A program made the position numbers and the translations under genes. The notes below the pieces were generated by a model. The model worked only from the letters and a program-made list of their open reading frames with translations, ran no database searches and was not told the origin of the DNA. Positions 36,609 through 43,841 of a stretch of DNA of 64,000 nucleotides are shown here, one piece after another (position 1 is the stretch's first letter; each line of letters opens with the position of its first letter). Origin of the DNA: Algoriphagus sp. AGSA1 (GTDB taxonomy: Bacteria; Bacteroidota; Bacteroidia; Cytophagales; Cyclobacteriaceae); contig NZ_JAJUWR010000002.1 of NCBI RefSeq assembly GCF_021390545.1, positions 186,001-250,000 on the forward strand, read 5' to 3'.

Positions 36609-37865
36609 TTATATTTGATAATCGTCGGGCATAAGTTCTTGCAATTTCATGAGCTCTTTTTCCAGCGTTTGTTTTCCGGATGTGGATTTAGTCAACTCCA
36701 CCGCTCGCTTATAATGGTAGATTGATTTTCCAATAGTGGATTTGGAATACAAATAGCCCAATAAGGAATGATAGTAGCTGTTTTCGTTCAGCTCTGATTT
36801 TTCAGCTTCTACAATTGCGCGTTTTTCACCATGCACTTGTGAAAGGACATAAATTCTGTTTAGGGCAGTAATGGGGCTGTTGTCGATAACAATCAGCTGA
36901 TTGTAGAGCTGCAGTATATTTCGCCATTTATTCTCTCCCTCGGTGGTATGCCAATAGGCTATTCCAGCCTCCAAATGGTATTTTGATATCGCCTCGCCGC
37001 CTGTTGCCTGAACCAGATAATAGTTCCCTCTATTGATCAGGGAGCTGTCCCAAAGGTTTCTGTCCTGATTTTCAAATAAAATAACTTCGCCGAAATCATC
37101 TGTTCTAGCTTCCAATCGGGAGCTTTGAAAGCACATCAAGGCCAGCAAAGCATTCACTTCAGAGGAATTAGTCAATGGGTTTTCGGTCAACAGCAAGGTC
37201 AAGCGAATAGCTTCAGTACAAAATTCCTTTCTGATGGGCAGGGTGTTGGTATTAGAAAAATAGCCTTCATTGAAAAGCAGATATAAGGTTTTTAAAACAG
37301 TGGATAAGCGCATTTCAATCTCTTTTTCACCCAATGCCCCCAATTGAAAACTGTCATCTCTAAGATTGGTTCTTGCCCTGTGAAGACGTTTTTTTATGGT
37401 TTCTTTTTTTGTTAAAAATGCATTTGAGATTTCATCCACATTAAATCCGCAAAGAATCTGCAGGGCAAGGCAGATTTGGCTTTCTTTTGAGTTGGCGGGG
37501 TTACAAACAGCAAAAATCATTGCCAGCTGACTGTCGGAGATCAGCCCTTGGTGATCAAAAGATTCAGGTATTTCAACCAGATCCTGATATATGTGACTCT
37601 TGACCTGGGTTTCAAAAACAGTGAGATGTTTGAAATAGTCCTTAGTCTTGTTTTTAGCTACTGTATAGAGCCAGGCAGTGGGGTTGTCCGGTATGCCCTG
37701 TACAGCCCATTGCTCAGATGCTTTAAGAAAAGTGTCACTTGCTATATCCTCAGCGATTTCAATGTGCTTTAAACCAAAATGACGGCATAATACTGCCGTC
37801 ATCTTTGCATATTCCAGTCGGAAAAGGTGAGGGATGAGTGCTATATGTGATTCAGCTCCCTTCAA
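36609..37865 (-). CDS. ECF42-type RNA polymerase sigma factor with C-terminal helical extension
   Basis: The protein has 418 residues. A sigma-2 region (about 10-75: LFRLEYAKMTAVLCRHFGLKHIEIAEDIASDTFLKA, ending NPTAWLYTVAKNKTKDYF) and a sigma-4 region (about 115-165: GFNVDEISNAFLTKKETIKKRLHRAR) are followed by a 240-residue C-terminal domain with TPR-like helices (LNRIYVLSQVHGEKRAI). That domain is typical of the ECF42 group. These sigma factors are encoded with YCII-domain (DGPF) proteins, and exactly such a gene ends 2 bp upstream. No anti-sigma gene is present, also usual for this group. Confidence 0.9.
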   Translation of the reverse strand: MKGAESHIALIPHLFRLEYAKMTAVLCRHFGLKHIEIAEDIASDTFLKASEQWAVQGIPDNPTAWLYTVAKNKTKDYFKHLTVFETQVKSHIYQDLVEIPESFDHQGLISDSQLAMIFAVCNPANSKESQICLALQILCGFNVDEISNAFLTKKETIKKRLHRARTNLRDDSFQLGALGEKEIEMRLSTVLKTLYLLFNEGYFSNTNTLPIRKEFCTEAIRLTLLLTENPLTNSSEVNALLALMCFQSSRLEARTDDFGEVILFENQDRNLWDSSLINRGNYYLVQATGGEAISKYHLEAGIAYWHTTEGENKWRNILQLYNQLIVIDNSPITALNRIYVLSQVHGEKRAIVEAEKSELNENSYYHSLLGYLYSKSTIGKSIYHYKRAVELTKSTSGKQTLEKELMKLQELMPDDYQI

Positions 37866-37867
37866 TT

Positions 37868-38209
37868 CTAATCACGTTTCAACACTTCCCTGACTTCAAT
37901 ATTCCCCCCGATTTTAAAGATGGGGTTGCCTTTTGCCATTTCCACCGCTTCATCGATCGTGTCTGCCTTTACGACAATGTATCCTGTGATAAATTCCTTG
38001 ATTTCGGTATATGGCCCATCAGTCACCACCTGATCTGCTTTTACTGTTTTGGCACTTCCCGGCATTGGAAGCAAAGTGTTCCCTTTATCTACCAGTTTGT
38101 TTTGGGCGGCAATGCTTCCCAACCAGTTCATACGCTCCTGCATTTGTTCCGGGGAAGGTTTGAAATCTGCGATGTCTTTTAGTCTGAAAATTAATGCGAA
38201 TTCTTTCAT
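37868..38209 (-). CDS. YCII-related (DGPF) domain protein, partner of the ECF sigma factor
   Basis: The protein has 113 residues. It starts MKEFALIFRL and contains the diagnostic VVTDGPYTEIKEFITGYIVVKADTIDEAVEMAKGNP stretch (DGPF motif as DGPY) and an EVREV end. The ferredoxin-like YCII fold has an unknown role in these operons. It is the first gene of the pair, with the sigma factor starting 2 bp after its stop, so translational coupling is likely. The product is cytosolic. Confidence 0.9.
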   Translation of the reverse strand: MKEFALIFRLKDIADFKPSPEQMQERMNWLGSIAAQNKLVDKGNTLLPMPGSAKTVKADQVVTDGPYTEIKEFITGYIVVKADTIDEAVEMAKGNPIFKIGGNIEVREVLKRD

Positions 38210-38391
38210 TTTGTTATATTGATTAAGTTCATCCTAATGACGATTGAGATGTCGGATTGGGGACATGTTATTCTAAATTATCATAGAATTTCAAAACGAC
38301 CAAAATCATTGTTCTTTATAAGCGTCAGAAAATCAATGGAATGATTTGTTGATTTCTGGTTAAATCCAACTAAATCTAATGATTAAATTTT

Positions 38392-39390
38392 TTATCTTTC
38401 CCCGACCCAGTGCGGGTAAATCGGGGTTTGAGCCGATGTTTCGTCGAGAAGGAGCCGATGTTCTTCCGAAAGCTGCCAACCAACAGCTTCAATATTTGCC
38501 AGAAGCTGCTTTTCATTTCGTGCTCCGATCACCACGTTTGAAACAGTCTTGTTCTGCAGTAGCCAGTTTATCGCAATCTGGGGAATTGATTTTCCGGTAT
38601 CCCGGCTGATATGTTCTAGTTGATCTATCACTTGATAAAGCCTTTCCTCTTCTACAGGAGGTGATCCAATGTCTCCGCCAGATTTGATTCTTCCTTCTTC
38701 CAATTCCATTCCACGTTTTATTTTACCGGTCAACCTGCCCCATCCCAGTGGGCTCCAAACCATCAGTCCCAATCCCTGGTCTTCCATAAGCGGCATTAAT
38801 TCCTGCTCATAGTCCCTTCCTATCAGGGAGTAATACCCTTGGTAAACGATGTACTTTTCAAGATTTAATTTTTCAGAAACCGAGAGCGATTTCATCAATT
38901 GCCAGGCGGCGAAATTGGAACAACCGATATACCTGGTTTTTCCGCTTTTCACCATAGCGTCAAGAGTCGTAAGCGTTTCTTCTATGGGAGTTTTGCTGTC
39001 AAAGCCATGCATTATATATAAATCGATGTAGTCTGTTCCCAATCTATGCAGACTGGCATCCAATGCATTTATCAAGTGGTATCGAGAGGAACCCTTATCG
39101 TTCGGTTGATCTCCCATTTGGAAGGTGGCCTTCGTAGAAATCAGACTTTGATTTCTTTTCCCGTTAAGGGCTTTTCCCAATACGATTTCCGAATCTCCAG
39201 TGGAATACACATCTGCTGTATCAAAAAAGTTGATCCCATTATCAATGCAGAGGTCTATTAAGCGGGTGGCTTCCCTTGCATCGGTTTGTCCCCATCTTTT
39301 AAAGAACTCATTTGTACCTCCAAAAGTACCTGTTCCAAGGCTTAATACTGGAACACTTAAACCTGATTTTCCCAATTTTCTAAATTCCAT
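38392..39390 (-). CDS. Aldo/keto reductase
   Basis: This 332-residue TIM barrel begins MEFRKLGKSGLSVPVLSLGT. The catalytic tetrad is visible: Asp57 and Tyr62 (FFDTADVYSTGDSE), Lys87 (ISTKATF) and His128 (YIMHGF). The C-terminal NADPH-binding part is present (VVIGARNEKQLLANIEA). It is a YghZ/IolS-type member; the physiological carbonyl substrate is unknown. It lies downstream of a Crp/Fnr-type regulator on the same strand (195 bp gap). The same arrangement recurs at 52419-54041 with a different aldo/keto reductase. Confidence 0.92.
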   Translation of the reverse strand: MEFRKLGKSGLSVPVLSLGTGTFGGTNEFFKRWGQTDAREATRLIDLCIDNGINFFDTADVYSTGDSEIVLGKALNGKRNQSLISTKATFQMGDQPNDKGSSRYHLINALDASLHRLGTDYIDLYIMHGFDSKTPIEETLTTLDAMVKSGKTRYIGCSNFAAWQLMKSLSVSEKLNLEKYIVYQGYYSLIGRDYEQELMPLMEDQGLGLMVWSPLGWGRLTGKIKRGMELEEGRIKSGGDIGSPPVEEERLYQVIDQLEHISRDTGKSIPQIAINWLLQNKTVSNVVIGARNEKQLLANIEAVGWQLSEEHRLLLDETSAQTPIYPHWVGER

Positions 39391-39585
39391 ACCAATCTAG
39401 TTTACAGTCAATTTTTATTTTGAAAAGGATAATCATGGATTGATTTCCTATGGAAGAATCTGCCCCCTGAAATGGGGACAGGCTTAGGGTCAGATCAATT
39501 CCATTATCCTTTTCATAAAATTCTGAATAACCGGATTTTCTGGACAGGACATTTGTCAATGAATTGATGTGAGGAATATCACATG

Positions 39586-40197
39586 TCATGCATTCGTTTT
39601 GGATAGGCGACTAAGGGTCTCCCTGCTTACGCCTAGATAGGAGGCAATCATCGCCTTGGGAACTCTTTGGGCCAATCCGGGATAAACTAAAAGAATATGG
39701 TGATAGCGGTCATTGGCATTGCTGCTTAAAAAGCAAAGAATCCGTTTTTGTAATGCAAGAAGGTTAAGTGTGGTTTTTTTTAAGAAGAATGTTTCCATTT
39801 TTGGAAGTGCCTGACACATCTTTTCTCTTTGTGCCAAGGTCAGGGAAAAGGCTGTGGTATTTTCTAGGCAATCAATAGTCAGAGATGCCGCTGATTGTTT
39901 GTGATAGGCTTCCGAGTCAGTAATCCACTGGTTTTCCATGCCGAACTGCACTATGTGTTCTTTTCCGTTAGAGTCCAGTTTTGTGACCCTCATCAGACCA
40001 TCCAAAACAAAGTACTCGTGCTGTGCCAAATCTCCTTCGTGAAGTACGATTTGGTGTTTTTTAAGGTGCCTTTTTTGAAAATGCTCCAAGACAAAAGCGA
40101 ACTCCTGATCTGACAGACAGATGATTTCTTCGATTTCTTTTCTCAGCCTATCATTACTTGTTATTGTGGATTGGTCAGTTATGTTCTTGGCAAGCAT
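39586..40197 (-). CDS. Crp/Fnr family transcriptional regulator
   Basis: The protein has 203 residues. The cyclic-nucleotide-binding fold spans about 25-125 (KHQIVLHEGDLAQHEYFVLDGLMRVTKLDSNGKEHIVQFGMENQW). The C-terminal HTH is VPKAMIASYLGVSRETLSRLSK. No Fe-S cysteine cluster of the FNR type is seen, and the cAMP-binding arginine-serine signature is not conserved, so the effector is unknown. A 14-bp palindrome at 40226-40239, just upstream of its start, may be its own operator. The downstream aldo/keto reductase gene is the likely target. Confidence 0.9.
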   Translation of the reverse strand: MLAKNITDQSTITSNDRLRKEIEEIICLSDQEFAFVLEHFQKRHLKKHQIVLHEGDLAQHEYFVLDGLMRVTKLDSNGKEHIVQFGMENQWITDSEAYHKQSAASLTIDCLENTTAFSLTLAQREKMCQALPKMETFFLKKTTLNLLALQKRILCFLSSNANDRYHHILLVYPGLAQRVPKAMIASYLGVSRETLSRLSKTNA

Positions 40198-40225
40198 TGG
40201 CTAAGTGGTGTGGTTTGTTGGTTTT

Positions 40226-40239
40226 TATTGTGAACAATA
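40226..40239. promoter_or_regulatory. 14-bp perfect palindrome TATTGTGAACAATA, candidate operator
   Basis: The arms TATTGT/ACAATA flank a GA centre. It lies 29 bp upstream of the Crp/Fnr-type start codon (40197, minus strand), the expected place for an autoregulatory site. Confidence 0.5.
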
Positions 40240-40304
40240 CAGTCTTATATAATTACTACAGAACAATTTTTGGTAGGCTAATACCAAAGTGAAAAAACAT
40301 TACG

Positions 40305-40679
40305 CTACTGTCTTTGGATAAATTCCCCTTTTCGGATGACCAATTCGTTGCCCCATTGGGTGATGGCCTCCAGAATAGGGACAAAACTTTTACCCAGTTC
40401 AGTGAGGCTATAAATCACTTTAATAGGGGGCTTTTTCCCATGAACTTTTCTGGATATCATACCGTCTTTTTCCAATTGTTTCAGCTGTAGGCTCAAGGTC
40501 ATTTCGGTCACCGAAGGCATTTCCTTGCGTAGTTCGCTATACCTTTTTGCCCCGTCTTTCAGATGGTAAAGTATGACCGCTTTCCATTTTCCTCCCACCA
40601 GATCCATCGTCAGGCTGACTGTGCAGGGATAGGCTTTTTGGTTCAGCTTCACGTATTCGCTGAGGCATTCTGTTTTCAT
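40305..40679 (-). CDS. HxlR family winged-helix regulator
   Basis: The protein has 124 residues from the ATG at 40679. A start 21 bp further upstream is rejected because those codons belong to the dispersed leader element that ends exactly at this ATG. The DUF24 fold is clear: LTMDLVGGKWKAVILYHLKDGAKRYSELRKEM and MTLSLQLKQLEKDGMISRKV. Two N-terminal cysteines (Cys5, Cys19) could sense electrophiles, as in YodB/HypR relatives. It is divergent from the quinone-reductase-like gene at 40898. Two palindromes with CTAT...ATAG ends lie over that promoter. Confidence 0.92.
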   Translation of the reverse strand: MKTECLSEYVKLNQKAYPCTVSLTMDLVGGKWKAVILYHLKDGAKRYSELRKEMPSVTEMTLSLQLKQLEKDGMISRKVHGKKPPIKVIYSLTELGKSFVPILEAITQWGNELVIRKGEFIQRQ

Positions 40680-40811
40680 GTGTTTATAATTGTTTTCCAA
40701 TGGTCATATGGAATCTCACATACATTATAATCATCCCAGTGTGTGTCGCTTGCGTCATGCCTGCCTGACCGGTAGGCCCGCCTTCCGGAGGGCAGGCAGG
40801 CTCGATTTCAT
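40677..40811 (-). repeat. Dispersed leader element, copy 2 (ends at the ATG of the HxlR gene)
   Basis: On the minus strand it starts ATGAAATCGAGC at 40811 and ends ATAAACACATG at 40677-40687. It shares the blocks GCGACACACA, GGGATGATTAT, GAGATTCCAT and TGACCATT with the other copies. A GC-rich palindromic insert of about 41 bp lies between GAGC and ATGACGC, a different place from copy 1. The element reads as two overlapping small frames joined at ATGA (MKSSLPALRKAG... then MTQATHTGMII...QL), the second stopping 5 nt before the HxlR ATG. Confidence 0.8.
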
Positions 40812-40828
40812 AGGGTGTTTTTTCACGC

Positions 40829-40844
40829 CTATCCATTTGGATAG
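40829..40844. promoter_or_regulatory. Palindrome CTATCCATTTGGATAG, candidate HxlR operator 1
   Basis: The 16-bp repeat is perfect, with 7-bp arms and a TT centre, and lies immediately upstream of the -33 TTG of the flavoprotein promoter. It shares CTAT/ATAG ends with the palindrome at 40881-40897. Confidence 0.6.
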
Positions 40845-40847
40845 TTA

Positions 40848-40878
40848 TTGTAAAAGTAAATTCCTAAAAATAGTTTTG
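40848..40878 (+). promoter_or_regulatory. Bacteroidota-type promoter (TTG - 20 bp - TAGTTTTG)
   Basis: The -33 TTG is at 40848-40850 and the -7 box TAGTTTTG at 40871-40878, an exact TAnnTTTG match, with a 20-bp spacer. Transcription would start near 40885, giving a very short leader before the ATG at 40898. Confidence 0.72.
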
Positions 40879-40880
40879 CA

Positions 40881-40897
40881 ACTATAATAATTATAGT
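40881..40897. promoter_or_regulatory. 17-bp perfect palindrome abutting the ATG, candidate HxlR operator 2
   Basis: ACTATAAT-A-ATTATAGT covers the predicted transcription start and touches the start codon at 40898. Binding of the divergent HxlR protein here would block the promoter. Confidence 0.65.
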
Positions 40898-41440
40898 ATG
40901 ACGTTGATCATTCTGGCACATCCGACTTTCGAAAAGTCCGTTGCCAACAAAACAATTATTGAAGAGTTGGAGAAAAGCAATGTGGAGATAGAAATACGGG
41001 ATTTACACCAATTGTACCCTGACTTTAAAATTGATCCCAAGGTGGAACAGGAGTTTTTAGTAAGGCATGATACTGTGTTGTTCCAATATCCGTTTTATTG
41101 GTACAATATGCCGGCTATTTTGAAGCAGTGGTTTGATGTGGTATTTGAGCACCAATTTGCTTTCGGTTCAAAGGGGGACAAACTAAAAGGGAAAAACTTC
41201 CTGGCGAGTTTTACAGTGGGAGGAAAAGAAAAAGATTATACACTCTTGGAAAAGCACCACTTTAGGGTCTATGAATTTTGCAAGAATCTGGAGCAAACCT
41301 CTTACTTCGCCCAAATGAACTTCATTGACCCTATTTATTCCTTCAGAGCTTCAAAGGCTGATGGCTACACCGATGAAGAGATAACAAGATCCGCAAAAGC
41401 CCATGCGGATAGACTGATTCATCAGTTAATGGGAATGTGA
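40898..41440 (+). CDS. NAD(P)H-dependent flavodoxin-fold oxidoreductase (quinone reductase type)
   Basis: The protein has 180 residues. The flavodoxin_2 fold includes the FMN-site stretch LILAHPTFEKSVANK, and QYPFYWYNMPAILKQWFDVVFEHQFAFG is characteristic of KefF/MdaB/NQO-type proteins that reduce quinones by two electrons. It is cytosolic. Its control region carries a TAnnTTTG promoter flanked by two palindromes, with an HxlR regulator gene divergent, the same logic as known HxlR-type control of quinone or azo reductases. The inducer is probably an electrophile or quinone (inference). Confidence 0.9.
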   Translation: MTLIILAHPTFEKSVANKTIIEELEKSNVEIEIRDLHQLYPDFKIDPKVEQEFLVRHDTVLFQYPFYWYNMPAILKQWFDVVFEHQFAFGSKGDKLKGKNFLASFTVGGKEKDYTLLEKHHFRVYEFCKNLEQTSYFAQMNFIDPIYSFRASKADGYTDEEITRSAKAHADRLIHQLMGM

Positions 41441-41675
41441 ATAGTTATAAATTGGGAAAATAGGCTTTTAAACCTGAAAGAGCTGAGTTATGACCATCAT
41501 AGTATCAAATCCAAATTGTGGGAATTCACCAAAAATGGAATTCCTTATAGAGTTTAAGACTGCTTTAGCCATAGGAAAAAAAATAAAATCAATCACATCC
41601 CACAGGATTGTACTATGAGCGAATGTCTGTGATGGTTTATAATCCAAAATTCAGAGTACTTAAAAATAAAAGGTT
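41441..41675. other. Intergenic stretch, nothing recognised
   Basis: AT-rich. It contains a short gaattc...gaattc repeat near 41520-41545. No promoter or gene is supported. Confidence 0.35.
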
Positions 41676-42710
41676 ATGAGAGAGCTGCCATTCATACTTA
41701 TGCTGTCAATTTTCATTATTGCTTGCAGTGAGCAAACCGAGATTGGAACCCGTAACGCTCATCAAGATTACTTGATAAATAGCACGGACAGTGTTAAAAT
41801 TTTTGTGAGGGAGTTTCAGGATCCCTTAAGTGACACCTTGTTCCCATATCCTCTTTTATTGGTTCATGGAGGTGGGCCAGGAGTCATTGCTTCATTTGAT
41901 GTGGATGTTCCTAATGGTTCTTTTGCCAAGTTATTGGCCGCAAAAGGAATCAAAGTGTATATGATGAATATTAGAGGCTGGGAAGCATCCACATTGCCGG
42001 AATATGATGAAAATGACTCCATATTGGTAATAGGCAACCATAAAGAAGCTTACGATGATATCAAAAGTGTGGTGGATTTTATCAAAGAGAAAGATCACGT
42101 GGATAAGATTTCTCTTTTTGGATGGGCTACAGGCGGGCATTGGGCAGGATATTTTGCCTCAAGGAATTCCGCTGATTTAGCACACTTTATCTCCTTGAAT
42201 TCACTGTATGGTACCGATGCGCCCTGGGAATTAAAACAGTTTTTTTGGCAAGAAGAAGATACGACGAAGTTCAAAAAGGGTGGATTGTTCAGGACTTCGG
42301 ATAGACAGGGTCTGGTGAGTAAATGGATGGAGACCATTCCTGTTTCAGATAAAAATGAATGGAGAGATTCTTTGGTCATGGAAGGCTATAGGAATACAGC
42401 GGTAAGTTTTGGAAAGGATACCACCAAGATGACAGTTCCAGGCGGCTACCGAGAGGAGAGTTTTTATATGTCCCAAGGCCGGAAATACTGGACAGCTAGG
42501 GACATTTACGCTCCATCATTAATAATCAGAACTGAACTTGACTTTTGGTCACGTCCTGAAGATTTGAAGGCGTTTGATGAGGACTTGCCCCCAACTATAG
42601 AAAGACGGATCATTGAAATACCAGGAACCCACTATGTATTTCTTGATAGATTGGAAAAAGGTAAGGGTGAGCTTGTCGATGAGATGGTAGAGTTTCTTGA
42701 AAAGGAGTAG
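41676..42710 (+). CDS. Alpha/beta-hydrolase-fold lipoprotein with Ala in place of the nucleophile Ser
   Basis: The protein has 344 residues. The lipobox FIIAC ends at Cys17. The alpha/beta-hydrolase core is recognisable: oxyanion-type LLLVHGGGPGV (61-71), the strand MMNIRGWEAS, the nucleophile elbow ISLFGWATGGHWAG (146-159), a late acid in LDFWSRPEDL and a His in IPGTHYVFLD. The elbow reads G-W-A-T-G instead of G-x-S-x-G, so residue 151 is Ala. This suggests loss of classical hydrolase activity or a different mechanism. It is single-gene, ends at a hairpin, and a 33-bp look-alike lies at 36275. Confidence 0.8.
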   Translation: MRELPFILMLSIFIIACSEQTEIGTRNAHQDYLINSTDSVKIFVREFQDPLSDTLFPYPLLLVHGGGPGVIASFDVDVPNGSFAKLLAAKGIKVYMMNIRGWEASTLPEYDENDSILVIGNHKEAYDDIKSVVDFIKEKDHVDKISLFGWATGGHWAGYFASRNSADLAHFISLNSLYGTDAPWELKQFFWQEEDTTKFKKGGLFRTSDRQGLVSKWMETIPVSDKNEWRDSLVMEGYRNTAVSFGKDTTKMTVPGGYREESFYMSQGRKYWTARDIYAPSLIIRTELDFWSRPEDLKAFDEDLPPTIERRIIEIPGTHYVFLDRLEKGKGELVDEMVEFLEKE

Positions 42711-42711
42711 G

Positions 42712-42747
42712 ACTGCTGTAAAATTGATTACTTTTTACAGCAGTTTT
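42712..42747 (+). terminator. Rho-independent terminator of the hydrolase-fold gene
   Basis: A perfect 12-bp stem (actgctgtaaaa 42712-42723 against ttttacagcagt 42733-42744) with a 9-nt loop and a short T tail starts 2 bp after the stop codon. Confidence 0.72.
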
Positions 42748-43011
42748 GGCCATTGAGTAAGCTAGAATACTTAGGGCTTGCTGAAAAAGTCTCAGGCATG
42801 CCAGGCCTGCCTACCGGACGGGCAGGTTCAAGACGGAAGAATGAAGATGTATGCTTGTACTTCGAATGGGGACAACCTAGAAGATGGCATGCCTACTTAT
42901 TCAGGTCTTCAGATTCTTTCACCAACATTATCCAAAGAATAATTAAAAAAAAATAAAGGTTAAGGAACTAAAACGTCTTAACGCTGTTAAGTAGTTTAAT
43001 TCAATAAAGTG
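42748..43011. other. Intergenic stretch with a GC-rich palindrome and the TetR operator
   Basis: The stretch cctgcctaccggacgggcagg (about 42807-42827) is one of the scattered cctgcc...ggcagg palindromes. A TetR-type operator lies at 42977-42991. No gene is supported. Confidence 0.5.
42977..42991. promoter_or_regulatory. TetR operator 1 (CTTAACGCTGTTAAG)
   Basis: Arms CTTAAC/GTTAAG with a 3-nt centre lie 20 bp upstream of the tetR start codon. The same TTAAC-N3-GTTAA pattern recurs at 43618-43630 (one mismatch) and 43739-43753, in front of the efflux operon. Confidence 0.72.
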
Positions 43012-43599
43012 ATGGGAAGTAAGGAACGCATAGCTAGATTAAAAGAAGAGACCAGAAGCAATATTCTTAAGGCAGCATTTGAGATTGTCAAAGAAGATGG
43101 GTGGAATGGTCTGAGCATGCGCAAGATTGCCGACAGGATTGAATATACAGCCCCTATTATCTATGAATATTTCACAAATAAAGAGGCTATTTTAAATGAG
43201 TTGACCAGTATCGGGTTTAAGGATTTGGATGAAGTGTTGAAGCAGGCCCAAGATGCGCATGGTACTCCCGAAGCACAGCTTGAGGCCATGTGGATGGCTT
43301 TTTGGGAATTTGGTCTTCGAAACAGAGAGATCTATCAGGTGATGTTTGGTGTGGAAATGACCTGTTGCATTGGGATGGTGCCAGAGGCGCAGTTGCCTTC
43401 TAAGCGATTTTGTCCGGTAATCACCAAGTTGCTTTCTGAGAGACATAGAGACTCCGGCATTTGTCAACAGAAATATTTCAGCTTCTTTTCCGTGATCCAT
43501 GGATTACTGTCAATCAATTTGGTAGGAAAAGGACTTACGCAAGAAATGAACAAACAGATACTAAAAGATGCCATTATAGGAATTATTAAAACCATTTAA
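43012..43599 (+). CDS. TetR/AcrR family repressor of the RND efflux operon
   Basis: The protein has 195 residues from the ATG at 43012; a GTG codon directly before it is the only alternative. The N-terminal HTH is complete (ILKAAFEIVKEDGWNGLSMRKIADRIEYTAPIIYEYFTNKEAIL). The C-terminal ligand domain contains AMWMAFWEFGLRNREIYQVMFGVEMTC. Three 13-15 bp palindromes of the form TTAAC-N3-GTTAA, one before this gene and two before the efflux genes, mark it as an autoregulated repressor of the downstream efflux pump. Confidence 0.93.
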   Translation: MGSKERIARLKEETRSNILKAAFEIVKEDGWNGLSMRKIADRIEYTAPIIYEYFTNKEAILNELTSIGFKDLDEVLKQAQDAHGTPEAQLEAMWMAFWEFGLRNREIYQVMFGVEMTCCIGMVPEAQLPSKRFCPVITKLLSERHRDSGICQQKYFSFFSVIHGLLSINLVGKGLTQEMNKQILKDAIIGIIKTI

Positions 43600-43617
43600 A
43601 AAATTTTTATCCATTTT

Positions 43618-43630
43618 CTAACGGTGTTAA
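43618..43630. promoter_or_regulatory. TetR operator 2 (CTAACGGTGTTAA)
   Basis: This TTAAC-N3-GTTAA-type site has one mismatch in the left arm. It lies 18 bp after the tetR stop and upstream of the efflux genes. Confidence 0.6.
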
Positions 43631-43738
43631 TTTTCCTAATACCGATAGAATACAGAAGTAATCACTTTTATTCCCTTATCCATTAGAAACCCAAAACGTA
43701 ACTCTTATACGAATTTCATACGCCTTATCAGCTATTTA

Positions 43739-43753
43739 CTTAACAGTGTTAAA
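43739..43753. promoter_or_regulatory. TetR operator 3 (CTTAACAGTGTTAAA)
   Basis: This near-perfect palindrome (13 bp core TTAAC-AGT-GTTAA) lies 88 bp upstream of the adaptor start codon at 43842, in the presumed promoter region of the RND operon. Confidence 0.7.
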
Positions 43754-43841
43754 TATATTAATAATGTTTTATATGTTCTCCAATATTTTCCATCTACCCG
43801 TCTATTTGTCTAATGATCAACTTACTAAATCAACTATTTTA

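Noticed and set aside
39380..39589. A 69-codon minus-strand frame between the Crp-like and aldo/keto reductase genes
   Set aside because: It has no recognisable domain, signal or ribosome-binding support, and overlaps both flanking genes at its ends. It is probably chance.
40680..40700. Seven extra N-terminal residues for the HxlR protein
   Set aside because: These codons are the tail of the dispersed leader element, whose ATG at 40677-40679 coincides with the starts of other genes bearing the element.
43746..43841. N-terminal extension of the efflux adaptor
   Set aside because: The lipoprotein signal begins at 43842, and the extension would overlap the TetR operator region.
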